Shown: positions 1-7,920 of the stretch, piece by piece | How positions within the stretch are numbered: the first letter of the stretch is position 1 | Layout: each line of letters opens with the position of its first letter | DNA from: Rubrobacter sp. | GTDB lineage: Bacteria > Chloroflexota > Chloroflexia > Thermobaculales > Thermobaculaceae | Assembly (NCBI GenBank): GCA_016781735.1 | Contig: JADDPT010000092.1 | Coordinates: 1 to 53,241, forward strand | Length of the DNA stretch: 53,241 bases | Reading direction: 5' to 3' | Notes under the pieces: model-generated | Database searches by the model: none | Seen by the model: the letters and a program-made list of their open reading frames with translations, nothing else | What the model was told of the DNA's origin: nothing | Position numbers and translations under genes: made by a program

Positions 1-224
1 CCACCCAGGAACCGGGTGTCCTCAGTATACGAGGCTGTCATCACCTCGGGCCTGAGGGCGAGTGTGCGGAACATATTGGGGACGTTGTCTCGTTCCCTGC
101 GGAAGCGTTCGAATAGCTCTCGTGCCTCGGCCGGGGCCCCGTCTGTCTCCAGTGGTCGTACTCTTGGCAGGCTTGCTCCTTGCCTTTCCGCAGGCGTCGC
201 GCCAGCGTAGTGCAGATACATCAT
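1..224 (-). CDS. Carboxymuconolactone decarboxylase / AhpD-like protein, N-terminal part
   Basis: The gene runs off the left edge, so only about the first 74 codons are present and the catalytic CxxC or Cys region is not visible. The minus-strand frame is open from tandem ATG codons at 224/221 to the edge. It contains PRVRPLE followed by ELFERFRRERDNVPNMFRTL and then an LRPEV stretch, the typical N-terminus of CMD/AhpD-family peroxidase-related proteins. A CTG at 170 with an AAGGAG box at 176-181 would give a start that matches family proteins better than the upstream ATG pair. Family members are small oxidoreductases or decarboxylases that act on peroxides or aromatic intermediates; the substrate cannot be told. 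The family assignment is by motif memory. Confidence 0.6.
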   Translation of the reverse strand, partial: MMYLHYAGATPAERQGASLPRVRPLETDGAPAEARELFERFRRERDNVPNMFRTLALRPEVMTASYTEDTRFLG

Positions 225-313
225 AGCCTGTTCACCAACGGGGCGGCAGTAGTTGCGTGGAGACGGAGTCGCGCAACCTGCGCCCAGCAGGGCGGTCGGC
301 ATGCCCGGATGCT

Positions 314-343
314 TTGTCCGACAGGAGGCTGCGCTGTTATACT
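314..343 (+). promoter_or_regulatory. Sigma70-type promoter of the O-antigen-ligase-like gene
   Basis: TTGTCC at 314-319 and TATACT at 338-343 are separated by 18 bases. Transcription would start near 350, which excludes the upstream ATG codons at 253 and 301 as starts on this transcript and favours the TTG at 376. Confidence 0.5.
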
Positions 344-375
344 GCGGACGCATCACGGCTGGGAGGTTGGAAGCT

Positions 376-1863
376 TTGGGAGAGCGGTTCGAGGGTAGCC
401 GGTACCTACCCAGCTGGGCCGCTGGGCCGGACGACGACACGCGCCCACCGGCTCTACTGCTTCTCCCCGCAGGTCTGCTTGCTTTCTTCGCGCTTCCCGG
501 CTCCGTGGGTGTCCCGCTGGCGCTGTTCTGCTTTGCCGGGCTGACGGCAGCTGTACCCCTCGCCGCTCTCCTGGCGCTCCTCGCCCTTATCCCGCTGCAC
601 TTTGTGCTCCGCAGGCCGCTCGGTCCCGTGGAGCTATCAGTGCCTGAGATATCCCTGTTGGGAGCGGTACTCGGGCTAGTGGCCGCGTGGTACTGGACCG
701 CATTGCTTAGAGGTCGCTCTGCACTCGCGCTGCCGCTGCGGAGGGCAGTCCATAGTCCATACTTCTGGTCGGCTCTCCTGCTCCTGGTCGTGGCAACTGT
801 CTCACTGCTCTTCCCTACACAGTACCGGCGGGAGCGGCTGTTTGTCGGCCTGCGGCAGTACTCGCTACTAGTCGAGCCCGTCGCCGTCTACGTGCTGGTC
901 GTGACTTGCCTTCGGGACCGGCGCCGACTGTGGCTTGCGCTTGATGTGCTCTTCCTAAGTGCGATGGCAGTGACGCTCTTCGGCCTTGGACAAGCGCTGT
1001 GGTACGCTGTCGCGCCGCCTGAGAGCATCGGGGGATACTACCGAGCAACGAGTCTCTTCAACCACCCGAATACTTTTGCCCTGTATCTGAGCAGGGTCCT
1101 GCCTTTGTACGGCATGCTCGCACTGCTGCTCCATGGACGCGGTGGCCGAAGGCTGAGTTATGCCGGGGGCGCGGTCCTGATGGCGGTGGCCCTGCTGCTG
1201 TCCGGATCACGCGGTGGATGGCTTGCAGTGGCAGCGTCGGCCCTCTTCGCAGCGATGCTCACCAGACGCTTCAAGTGGTTGCTGCCCGCTGCACTCGCCG
1301 GGGCCAGCGGCCTCGCACTTCTAGTTCTATCCGGCCAGAACCGCCTGTCTGACGCACTAACCTCGGGACGGGGTTCCGCGGATACTCGGGAGCGCCTCTG
1401 GCGGGCAGCAGTCGATGAGATCGGCAAACAGCCATTGCGTGGGGCGGGCCTGGGTAACGTAGGCTGGATGCGACGCTACATACCCCGGCAGAGGCTAGTG
1501 GAGACCGAGCTAGTTGACGCTCACAACTTGGTGCTCGACTTGTGGTCGAAGATGGGTTTTCTGGCCGTTGTAGCGGTGCTGTGGCTGCTCGGTCGCTTCT
1601 ACTGGCTGGCGTGGCGGGGATCGAGACAGGGAGACGACACGACGAGCGCGGTTCTGACCGCGCTTCTCTGCGCTATGACCGCAGCCATTGTTCATGGCCT
1701 TGTCGACGCGTTCCTCTTTGGCCTACCACTCGCCGTGCTCTTCTGGTTTATGCTGGGGATGGCAGAGGTAGTAGTTCCGGATGCGCCAACGCCAGGTGCG
1801 GCGCAGCGTGGCACACGAACCGGCGACCGGGAAGTGCACTCACCTGCGACGCTATCCGGATAG
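376..1863 (+). CDS. O-antigen ligase / polymerase family membrane protein
   Basis: Polytopic inner-membrane protein of about 495 residues with ten or more hydrophobic segments. The family joins or polymerises lipid-linked oligosaccharides on the outer face of the membrane. The conserved part is the Wzy_C-type loop near the C-terminus: GAGLGNVGWMRRY, then a Leu/Val segment, then VDAHNLVLDLWSKMGFLAV, where the His in HN is typical. The start is set at TTG 376 because GGGAGG lies 9 bases upstream and a promoter ends near 343; the reading frame itself is open from ATG 253. It is not linked to the main polysaccharide operon at 18.8 kb, so its substrate is unknown. Its 3' end overlaps the convergent ispE by 116 bases. 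Confidence 0.8.
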   Translation: MGERFEGSRYLPSWAAGPDDDTRPPALLLLPAGLLAFFALPGSVGVPLALFCFAGLTAAVPLAALLALLALIPLHFVLRRPLGPVELSVPEISLLGAVLGLVAAWYWTALLRGRSALALPLRRAVHSPYFWSALLLLVVATVSLLFPTQYRRERLFVGLRQYSLLVEPVAVYVLVVTCLRDRRRLWLALDVLFLSAMAVTLFGLGQALWYAVAPPESIGGYYRATSLFNHPNTFALYLSRVLPLYGMLALLLHGRGGRRLSYAGGAVLMAVALLLSGSRGGWLAVAASALFAAMLTRRFKWLLPAALAGASGLALLVLSGQNRLSDALTSGRGSADTRERLWRAAVDEIGKQPLRGAGLGNVGWMRRYIPRQRLVETELVDAHNLVLDLWSKMGFLAVVAVLWLLGRFYWLAWRGSRQGDDTTSAVLTALLCAMTAAIVHGLVDAFLFGLPLAVLFWFMLGMAEVVVPDAPTPGAAQRGTRTGDREVHSPATLSG

Positions 1864-2683
1864 CGTCATCCTGGGTGGCGGCCAGCGTGAAGCACGTCGG
1901 TCCCGCGCCCGAAAGGGTCCAGCGACGGCCGGAGAGGTCCTGCAGAGTTTCCAGATATTCGGCCAGCGGCTCGAACGCAGCGCACGCGGAACCGAGGAGA
2001 GCGTTATGAAGGTCCTCCTGACGCAGTCTTTCCCCAGCGGCCAGCCTTCTTAGCAGCGCTCGTGTCACTGAGCCGTCGGAGTAATCTTCTTCTCTGACCC
2101 GTTGAAAGATCTGTGCGGTCTTGTCCGGAAGTTCGAACGGCGGCGTTGAGAGGACGAAGTGCAATGGCGGCCCTGCATCGGAGTCGCCTTCGTCTCCGTA
2201 CAGCTCCAGCGGGCGAATCTCGTCGCCCCTCCCTGTTCCGAGCGCGACGCCACCCCAGAGAAAGAACGGCACGTCTGCGCCGAGGGATCGAGCCAACTCT
2301 GCGAGCTCGCGTCGAACCAGCCCTGTCTCCCAATGCCGGTTAAGGAGAATCAATGCGGCTGCCGCGTCGCTGCTACCGCCGCCCAGCCCCGCGCCGGTGG
2401 GGATGCGCTTCTGTAGGTGAAGCCGCGCTCCGCGTGCGGGGGCGTAGCGGGCGACGGTCCTCGCGGCCTTCAGGACCAGGTTACCCTCACCGTGGGGAGC
2501 CTCCCCTTCCACCACGAGCTCGATCTCCGCTGCTGGTAGCACCTCCAGAACGTCATACAACGTCACGGCCTGGAATATCGTGTGCAGCTCGTGGTATCCG
2601 TCAGGACGCCGCCCCAGCACCTCCAGAGTGAGGTTGAGCTTTGCGGGCGCACGGATGGTCAGCTGTGGGGCAGATTTTGGCAT
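1748..2683 (-). CDS. ispE: 4-diphosphocytidyl-2-C-methyl-D-erythritol kinase
   Basis: Phosphorylates CDP-methylerythritol at the 2-hydroxyl with ATP in the cytosol, the fourth step of the MEP isoprenoid pathway; dxs of the same pathway is at 14.9 kb. The 311 residues match the family. The substrate-binding N-terminus RAPAKLNLTL is at 11-20, the GHMP-kinase ATP loop PTGAGLGGGSSDAAA at 95-109, and the LGADVPFFLWGG segment with the catalytic Asp follows. It overlaps the end of ksgA by 25 bases, so the two are probably translated from one mRNA, a pairing seen in many bacteria. Its 3' end runs 116 bases into the opposing membrane-protein gene. Confidence 0.96.
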   Translation of the reverse strand: MPKSAPQLTIRAPAKLNLTLEVLGRRPDGYHELHTIFQAVTLYDVLEVLPAAEIELVVEGEAPHGEGNLVLKAARTVARYAPARGARLHLQKRIPTGAGLGGGSSDAAAALILLNRHWETGLVRRELAELARSLGADVPFFLWGGVALGTGRGDEIRPLELYGDEGDSDAGPPLHFVLSTPPFELPDKTAQIFQRVREEDYSDGSVTRALLRRLAAGERLRQEDLHNALLGSACAAFEPLAEYLETLQDLSGRRWTLSGAGPTCFTLAATQDDAIRIASQVSALPGRRFVCHAAPHLALAHPELLPLPSPA

Positions 2684-3492
2684 AACCGTGCCCAGTCCTC
2701 CAATTTGAGCTCCTGTGCGCGCGCAAGGGGCTCGATCTGTGCTCCTTCCAGCGCAACCCGCACGTCCTCTTTCTGCAAGCCTAGGTTGGAAGACAGGGCG
2801 TTGATCAAACCCTTGCGTTTCTGCCCGAAGCCGGCTGAAGCAACCTCAAAGAATCGATCGCTCCCAATATCTGTAAACAGGGGGCTGGGCCTTAGCCGTA
2901 TACGCAACACCGCGGAGTCTACCTCTGGCCTTGGAATGAACGCCGCAGCAGGCACTGCCGCCGTCATCTCCGGGCAGCCATAAAGCTGTACCGCAACCGA
3001 CAGCAGGTTCATGTTGGGAGGCGTAGCAACCGCGCGTTCCGCTACCTCCTTCTGCACCATCACAACGATGAGGTCCGGCCGCGGCTCCGTCTCCAGCAGC
3101 CGTCGCAGCACGAAGGAGGTGATGTAATAGGGTAGGTTCGCGACGACCTTGTAGGGCCTCGCCGACGCACAATGCCGCTCGATCAGCGACGCGTGATCCA
3201 GCTTTAGTATGTCGCCTTCATGGAGGTGCAGGTTCTGTGTATCGCTCAGTTCGTTCCGCACTACGGACGCGAGGGCTGAGTCGAGCTCGACGGCGGTCAC
3301 GCATTGCGCTCGACGAGTCAGTTCTCTGGTCAGTACCCCCAGACCAGGGCCGATCTCCAGTATCGTGTCCGTAGGACGCAGCTCGGCGGCATCGAGCACA
3401 GCCTGGAGGGCCGGCGTGCTCACTAGAAAGTTCTGCCCGAGCTTATGCCTGGGCCGCAGATTGTACCTGCGGAGTAGTTGTTGAACGTCCAA
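2659..3492 (-). CDS. rsmA: 16S rRNA adenine(1518/1519)-N6-dimethyltransferase
   Basis: RsmA/KsgA dimethylates two adjacent adenines in the 3'-terminal hairpin of 16S rRNA during 30S maturation, using S-adenosylmethionine. Visible motifs are HKLGQNFL at 17-24, the SAM-binding EIGPGLG at 46-52, and the catalytic NLPYY at 119-123. The length of 277 is usual. The start is TTG at 3492. A TATAAT at 3535-3530 could be its -10 box, but I see no good -35, so the promoter is weakly supported. It is first in an operon with ispE and is divergent from the PimA-like gene. Confidence 0.96.
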   Translation of the reverse strand: MDVQQLLRRYNLRPRHKLGQNFLVSTPALQAVLDAAELRPTDTILEIGPGLGVLTRELTRRAQCVTAVELDSALASVVRNELSDTQNLHLHEGDILKLDHASLIERHCASARPYKVVANLPYYITSFVLRRLLETEPRPDLIVVMVQKEVAERAVATPPNMNLLSVAVQLYGCPEMTAAVPAAAFIPRPEVDSAVLRIRLRPSPLFTDIGSDRFFEVASAGFGQKRKGLINALSSNLGLQKEDVRVALEGAQIEPLARAQELKLEDWARLCQNLPHS

Positions 3493-3579
3493 GCGTGTCC
3501 AGTTTCTGCTATATTCGCCTCACGGCCGGATTATATCAGCGAGCGGCGACTGGCGTTTAGCGCCTTCGACCCGCCGTGC

Positions 3580-3668
3580 TATACTGCCTGTCACCCAAAG
3601 CGTAAAGAGTCGCAGCTCACCTCCGTAGAGCTGCGCGTCAGGCAGTACTGGGAGGCGTCACGTTTGGT
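3580..3668 (+). ncRNA. Candidate structured leader RNA with pseudoknot
   Basis: A TATACT at 3580-3585 would start transcription near 3592. The next 75 bases can form a closing helix of CCAAA-(G)-CGT at 3595-3603 with ACGTTTGG at 3660-3667 (8 pairs, one bulge). Inside it is a perfect 8-pair hairpin, CGCAGCTC 3611-3618 with GAGCTGCG 3628-3635. The hairpin loop CCTCC at 3620-3624 is exactly complementary to GGAGG at 3651-3655, giving a five-pair pseudoknot. A separate 9-base inverted repeat, TACTGCCTG 3582-3590 and CAGGCAGTA 3639-3647, overlaps the -10 box. I do not recognise a known riboswitch. The rest of the leader to 3867 holds no gene that I can support. Confidence 0.35.
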
Positions 3669-3867
3669 TCCTGTTGGGGCAGCTTTCGGTGAGGCTTAAC
3701 TCAGGATTAATGCGCGACACTGTGCCGGCCTACACAACTGAATCAACCGCGCGGCTATCAAATGCAGCGGTACTCCAGCGCCGGGCGCAGCCAGGCTCAT
3801 ACCCCCTTTGCGTCGCGAATACTGACCCCGCCGTACATCAGCACCGCCACAGAGGGCTTCAGCCACT

Positions 3868-5055
3868 ATGAAGATAGCCCTGGCGTCTCCTTACGACTTC
3901 GCCACCCATGGCGGCGTAAATCAGCACATCGCCCATCTTAAGACGGAGTTCGAGCGGTTGGGCCACCGTGTTGTGGTAATCGCGCCACTGTCCGAGTCCA
4001 ACTTAGACGTGGACAGGCCGGACTTCCACGGCTTTGGTGGAGTGCTGCCCGTCTCGGCTAACGGCAGCGTTGCTCGGATCAGCTTCTCACTGAACCTCCG
4101 AAGGAGGATCAAGCACCTGATGGAGCGGGAGCAGTTTGACATCGTGCACTGCCACGAGCCGCTGATGCCCGCCCTGCCCCTGGTTGTGCTCAACTACTCG
4201 CGCGCGGTGAACATAGGCACATTCCACGCCTACGCGGAGAGCAACCTGGGCTACTTCTACGCCCGGCCCGTGCTGCATCGCTTCTTCGATAGGCTGGACG
4301 GTCTTGTAGCGGTCAGTGAACCCGCTCGCGCGTTCGCGTCGCAATACTTCGAAGGCAACTGGCGCATCATCCCAAACGGGGTAGATACGTCGGCCTTCTC
4401 CCACCCCACCGAAACACTGCCCGAGTTGATGGACGGCAGGCCGAACATACTATTCATCGGGCGATTTGAGGAAGGACGAAAGGGGTTTAAATACCTGCTC
4501 AAGGCTATCCCGTGGGTTAAGGAAATCTTTCCGGACATCCGCCTCATAGTCATCGGACGTGGCAGCCCAGCGAAGTACACCAGCCGAATAGAGCGCTATG
4601 GCATCGAGGACAACGTGCTCTTTGCGGGTCCGGTTGCCGATGAGGTACGACTGCGTTACATGGCCGGCAGCCTTCTGCTGGTGGCGCCAAGCACGCACGG
4701 TGAGAGCCAGGGTGTCGTCCTGCTGGAAGCCATGGCGGGGGGGCTACCGGTGATCGGAGGTGACATACCTGGCTACAGCAGCATACTGTCCCACGGCCGC
4801 GAAGGTCTGCTCGTACCCACGCGTAGCGAGCACTCGATTGCGCTCGCGATAGTCCGGCTCCTGTCCGATGAGTCGCTTCGTACACAGATGTCGGCCTGGG
4901 GACGGACAAGAGCTGAGCAACACTCCTGGCCGAAGGTGGCCGCGCAACTGCTCGAGTACTACACCGACGAGTGCGACCGAAAGAGCTTCGAGGACCGGAG
5001 AGAGTCGCGTCGCGCGCATCTTCGGATCGTGCTCAAGCGAGCCCGCGGTGCTTAG
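3868..5055 (+). CDS. GT4 glycosyltransferase, PimA-like (phosphatidylinositol mannosyltransferase type)
   Basis: A 395-residue retaining glycosyltransferase of family GT4, cytosolic or membrane-associated, using a nucleotide sugar. The N-terminal loop PYDFATHGGVNQHI at 8-21 and the C-terminal donor-site block GVVLLEAMAGGLPVIGG are typical, with IPNGVDTSAF and FIGRFEEGRKGF between them. The order of elements most resembles PimA/PimB of Actinobacteria. The adjacent CDP-alcohol phosphatidyltransferase overlaps its stop codon, which supports a role in making a mannosylated or glycosylated inositol-type phospholipid. Acceptor and sugar are inferred, not shown. It is preceded by a leader of about 275 bases. 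No strong ribosome site is seen before the ATG; AGAGGG lies 11 bases away. Confidence 0.85.
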   Translation: MKIALASPYDFATHGGVNQHIAHLKTEFERLGHRVVVIAPLSESNLDVDRPDFHGFGGVLPVSANGSVARISFSLNLRRRIKHLMEREQFDIVHCHEPLMPALPLVVLNYSRAVNIGTFHAYAESNLGYFYARPVLHRFFDRLDGLVAVSEPARAFASQYFEGNWRIIPNGVDTSAFSHPTETLPELMDGRPNILFIGRFEEGRKGFKYLLKAIPWVKEIFPDIRLIVIGRGSPAKYTSRIERYGIEDNVLFAGPVADEVRLRYMAGSLLLVAPSTHGESQGVVLLEAMAGGLPVIGGDIPGYSSILSHGREGLLVPTRSEHSIALAIVRLLSDESLRTQMSAWGRTRAEQHSWPKVAAQLLEYYTDECDRKSFEDRRESRRAHLRIVLKRARGA

Positions 5056-5623
5056 CACGGCCCTCGGTGGGAGGGTACGCACGTGGATGAACGTTATAGG
5101 CGGCATACTCCACAAGCGAGGAGTCTCACCGAACACCGTCACCGTCGTCGGCTTATTACTCAATGCTCTCGTGGCTGTTGTGCTATCCGGCGGAAACTAC
5201 GTCTTGGGTGGGGTGCTGACGCTTGTTGCCGGCTCGTTCGACATGCTCGACGGAGCAGTTGCGCGGGCGGGGAACAGGGTTAGCCGGTTCGGTGGATTCC
5301 TCGATTCGACGCTCGACCGCTACTCTGAGGCGGTGATGCTGCTGGGTCTGTTGGTGCACTTCCTGCGTATCGACAGTCCGACGAACGTGTTCTTGATCTA
5401 TGTGACGACGGTAGGCTCGCTCATGATTTCTTACACGCGGGCACGCGCGGAGGCCGCCGGCATTCGCAACGAGGTCGGCCTGTTTGCGAGGCCGGAGCGG
5501 GTCATACTGTTGGGAGTGTGCCTTCTCTTCGGGAAACCAGAGGTTGCCCTCTGGATACTTGCCGTCGGCACGAACGTGACCGCCGTCCAGCGCGTGTATC
5601 ACGTGTACCGCACCGGACAGTAG
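5048..5623 (+). CDS. CDP-alcohol phosphatidyltransferase
   Basis: Integral membrane enzyme of about 191 residues that displaces CMP from CDP-diacylglycerol (or a CDP-diol equivalent) with an alcohol such as inositol phosphate or glycerol phosphate. The family signature DxxDGxxAR(x8)GxxxDxxxD is complete, running DMLDGAVAR then GGFLDSTLDRYSE. About five hydrophobic segments follow. The GTG at 5048 overlaps the stop of the upstream glycosyltransferase; the ATG at 5087 is an alternative. Pairing with a PimA-like enzyme mirrors the pgsA-pimA neighbourhood of Actinobacteria, so phosphatidylinositol phosphate synthase is the favoured reading. Phosphatidylglycerophosphate synthase is the alternative. 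Confidence 0.88.
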   Translation: MLSTALGGRVRTWMNVIGGILHKRGVSPNTVTVVGLLLNALVAVVLSGGNYVLGGVLTLVAGSFDMLDGAVARAGNRVSRFGGFLDSTLDRYSEAVMLLGLLVHFLRIDSPTNVFLIYVTTVGSLMISYTRARAEAAGIRNEVGLFARPERVILLGVCLLFGKPEVALWILAVGTNVTAVQRVYHVYRTGQ

Positions 5624-5838
5624 TGGTGTATTTCTCGGCGGGAATAGAGAGGGTACCCACTGCGTTGCGCTAGGCAAGTGGTCTACCAACCGTTGGGGAC
5701 ATAGCTCTGTGAAGCCGAAATGTTTGGCTGCCTGCTGTGGTAGGAATACGGACCGCGAGATGAGCGAGCGGCTGGTCCGGGACAGGTAGCGTATCCCCAT
5801 CATCCTGGGATTGATCGCAATATTGCGGCAGTGTTTCA
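5624..5838 (+). promoter_or_regulatory. cofD upstream region with hairpins and a perfect palindrome
   Basis: No gene is seen. The segment holds several possible hairpins: CGGACC 5749-5754 with GGTCCG 5774-5779, and AGCC/GGCT arms around 5713-5729. A perfect 12-base palindrome, CGCAATATTGCG at 5816-5827, ends 11 bases before the cofD ATG. It could be an operator for the F420 operon; no binding protein can be named. Confidence 0.3.
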
Positions 5839-6813
5839 ATGAGAGGAAAAGCGGTGCCGGGGACCGTAGCGCTGGCGGGCGGAGTAGGAGGGGCAAAGCT
5901 CGCGCATGGGCTGATGCTCGCCGTCGCTGATTCTCCCCTCTCCGTCGTGGTCAATACCGCAGACGACTTCAACATGTGGGGCTTGCGCATTTGCCCTGAC
6001 CTCGATACGGTCATGTACACACTCGCGGGCATAGCGAACCCTGACACCGGCTGGGGTGTCGCTGGCGATAGCTGGTCAGCGCTGGAGATGCTTCGAGCGT
6101 ACGGTCAAGACACCTGGTTTCGAATCGGTGACAGAGACCTGGCAACGCACGTGCTCCGCACGTCGCTGCTCGCTAGCGGCCAATCACTCACGCAGGCGAC
6201 GGCCCGCCTCTCGACGGAGCTCGGAATACCAGCATCCCTCCTCCCCATGTGCGACGAGCCGGTTGCTACAATTGTCGACACGCCGGACGGGCCGCTCGAG
6301 TTTCAGCAGTATTTCGTTGCGCGCCGCCACGCTCCAGTGGTTACCGGCATCACGTTCCAGGGATTAGACAAAGCTCGCCCGACCCCGGCGGTGATGGCTG
6401 CTCTGGAAGCCGCGGATGTTGTAGTTTTCTGCCCATCGAACCCATTTGTCAGCATAGGCCCGATACTCGCAGTGCCGAGTTTCACCCAGGCACTGCGAGG
6501 CTGTGACGCAGTGAAGGTTGCGGTGAGCCCCATAGTCGGAGGAGAAGCACTGAAGGGACCAGCCGCCGAGATGCTCACCTCATTGGGGCACGAGGTATCG
6601 GCTCTTGGAGTCGCTCGCCTATACATGGGCCTCGTCCAGGGGATGGTGATTGACGACGTCGACAGGGGGCTCCGCACAGCGATAGAGGACCTGGGTATGG
6701 ACGTGCTGGTGGCGAAGACGATCATGAGGGCCGAGGAAGATCGGCGCCACCTGGCGGAAGCAACGACGCAGTTCGCGCGCAGTCTCTCCCCGACTGCTGG
6801 TGTCCTGTCTTGA
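5839..6813 (+). CDS. cofD: 2-phospho-L-lactate transferase (F420 biosynthesis)
   Basis: CofD/FbiA transfers the phospholactate or phosphoenolpyruvate moiety from its GDP-activated form to the deazaflavin Fo, giving F420-0 or dehydro-F420-0. The 324-residue protein shows GGVGGAKLAHGL at 14-25, NTADDF at 39-44, and the LCPSNP-like segment FCPSNPFVSIGPI. It is followed by cofC with a 4-base overlap. A FbiB-type reductase lies downstream, so in this organism the PEP-derived dehydro route is more likely than free phospholactate. The genes for Fo synthase (CofG/H) and gamma-glutamyl ligase (CofE) are not in the window. Confidence 0.96.
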   Translation: MRGKAVPGTVALAGGVGGAKLAHGLMLAVADSPLSVVVNTADDFNMWGLRICPDLDTVMYTLAGIANPDTGWGVAGDSWSALEMLRAYGQDTWFRIGDRDLATHVLRTSLLASGQSLTQATARLSTELGIPASLLPMCDEPVATIVDTPDGPLEFQQYFVARRHAPVVTGITFQGLDKARPTPAVMAALEAADVVVFCPSNPFVSIGPILAVPSFTQALRGCDAVKVAVSPIVGGEALKGPAAEMLTSLGHEVSALGVARLYMGLVQGMVIDDVDRGLRTAIEDLGMDVLVAKTIMRAEEDRRHLAEATTQFARSLSPTAGVLS

Positions 6814-7472
6814 AAGCTGTCGCGCTCGTACCAGTGGGACATCTGTCGGCCGCCAAGACTCGGCTCTCAGGGGTGCTGACGCCTGTCGAGCGTTCTGAGC
6901 TGACACTCTGGATGCTTGGCCGGGTGATCGAAGCTTTGCGGTCGTCGGGGCGGCTGGCGAGTATCTACGTCGTGTCGCCTGACGAGACCGTATTGCGACA
7001 TTGCAAAGCGCTGGGAATCAGCGGCATCCATGACGGCGGGCGCGGGCTCAATTCGGCCCTGGAGTCGGCTGTCGACGAGGTCGCGATGGAGCCAGTCTCC
7101 GCGTGCCTGACGGTGCTGGCCGACCTTCCGTTCCTAGCCGGTAGCGAGATAGAAGAAATGTTCAAGCTCGCGACGGAGGTTGGGTCCAGTGTGGTTGCGC
7201 CGGATAGGCTTGGTACGGGCACCAACGGCTTGCTCCTCTTGCCGGCACGTGCCCTGACCTTCCGCTTCGGGCCGCGCTCACTCTCCCGGTACCGCGACGC
7301 GGTACGGGAAGCGGGAGTGGAACTGGCGACGTATCTCTCCCCCGGCACTAGCTTCGATGTGGACGAGCCGGCTGACCTTGCAGAGCTGGAAACTCGCCTG
7401 GGAGCCACCGGGTCAGTGCCTCCTTACTCTGCACGTATGTTCGCTGATGCGAGCCGGGCAGCGGACAGGTGA
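6810..7472 (+). CDS. cofC: 2-phospho-L-lactate / phosphoenolpyruvate guanylyltransferase
   Basis: Activates phospholactate or phosphoenolpyruvate with GTP for CofD. The 220-residue nucleotidyltransferase-fold protein begins LVPVGHLSAAKTRLSG, the family's nucleotide-binding loop, followed by VLTPVERSEL. Later motifs are VLADLPFL and PDRLGTGTNGLL. The start is TTG 6810, overlapping the cofD stop, so translation is coupled. Its position directly behind cofD makes the assignment secure. Whether it prefers PEP or phospholactate cannot be read from the sequence. Confidence 0.95.
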   Translation: MKAVALVPVGHLSAAKTRLSGVLTPVERSELTLWMLGRVIEALRSSGRLASIYVVSPDETVLRHCKALGISGIHDGGRGLNSALESAVDEVAMEPVSACLTVLADLPFLAGSEIEEMFKLATEVGSSVVAPDRLGTGTNGLLLLPARALTFRFGPRSLSRYRDAVREAGVELATYLSPGTSFDVDEPADLAELETRLGATGSVPPYSARMFADASRAADR

Positions 7473-7920
7473 AAGATACCCGCGCGGCATGAACACTCCG
7501 ACGAGGTCCGTACCCTGGCATTGGGCTCAGGGGGTTGGCTCGCTCTACAGGTCGACCGCACTATGCAAGCCGTAGCAAAAGTCGTCACATCAGGAGGTAA
7601 TTGATTCACGAAGGGATTATTAGCTGCGCCACGCGCTTCGAGAGCGGTCAGTTGAACCTTGCGACGCAGCACAACTGCAACGCCGAGGGCCTTGAGGCGT
7701 CGCCGAGTCTTGCGGGGCCGAAGAACGTCAAGCGTCCAGTTGGGTGCTCAGCGGATATGGTCGGCCATAGAGCCCGCGACCAGAACTATAAAGAACCGGG
7801 TTTCGAGGAAAAGTATGTGCACCAAACGGGCACGAACCTGGAGGTATCCATTATGGGGGTCGTACGGGTAATCGTACGCGAATTACGGCGGCGACAGGCT
7901 GCCGGCAGTGGGGGCTCGTC
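7473..7920. other. Gap of 448 bases inside the F420 gene cluster, no supported gene
   Basis: One frame is open from TTG 7601 to 7924 behind an AGGAGG at 7592-7597, but its composition does not look protein-like and I recognise no domain. A 13-codon mini-frame, ATG 7563 to TGA 7604, ends on the same TTG. TATAAA at about 7785-7790 could be a -10 box. CGTACG is repeated in inverted orientation at 7861-7866 and 7873-7878, giving a possible hairpin 43 bases before the next gene. The gap may hold a second promoter for the PPOX genes. Confidence 0.3.

Noticed and set aside
16-210. A 64-codon plus-strand frame at the left edge
   Set aside because: The opposite strand reads as a carboxymuconolactone-decarboxylase-like N-terminus, which explains the DNA better.
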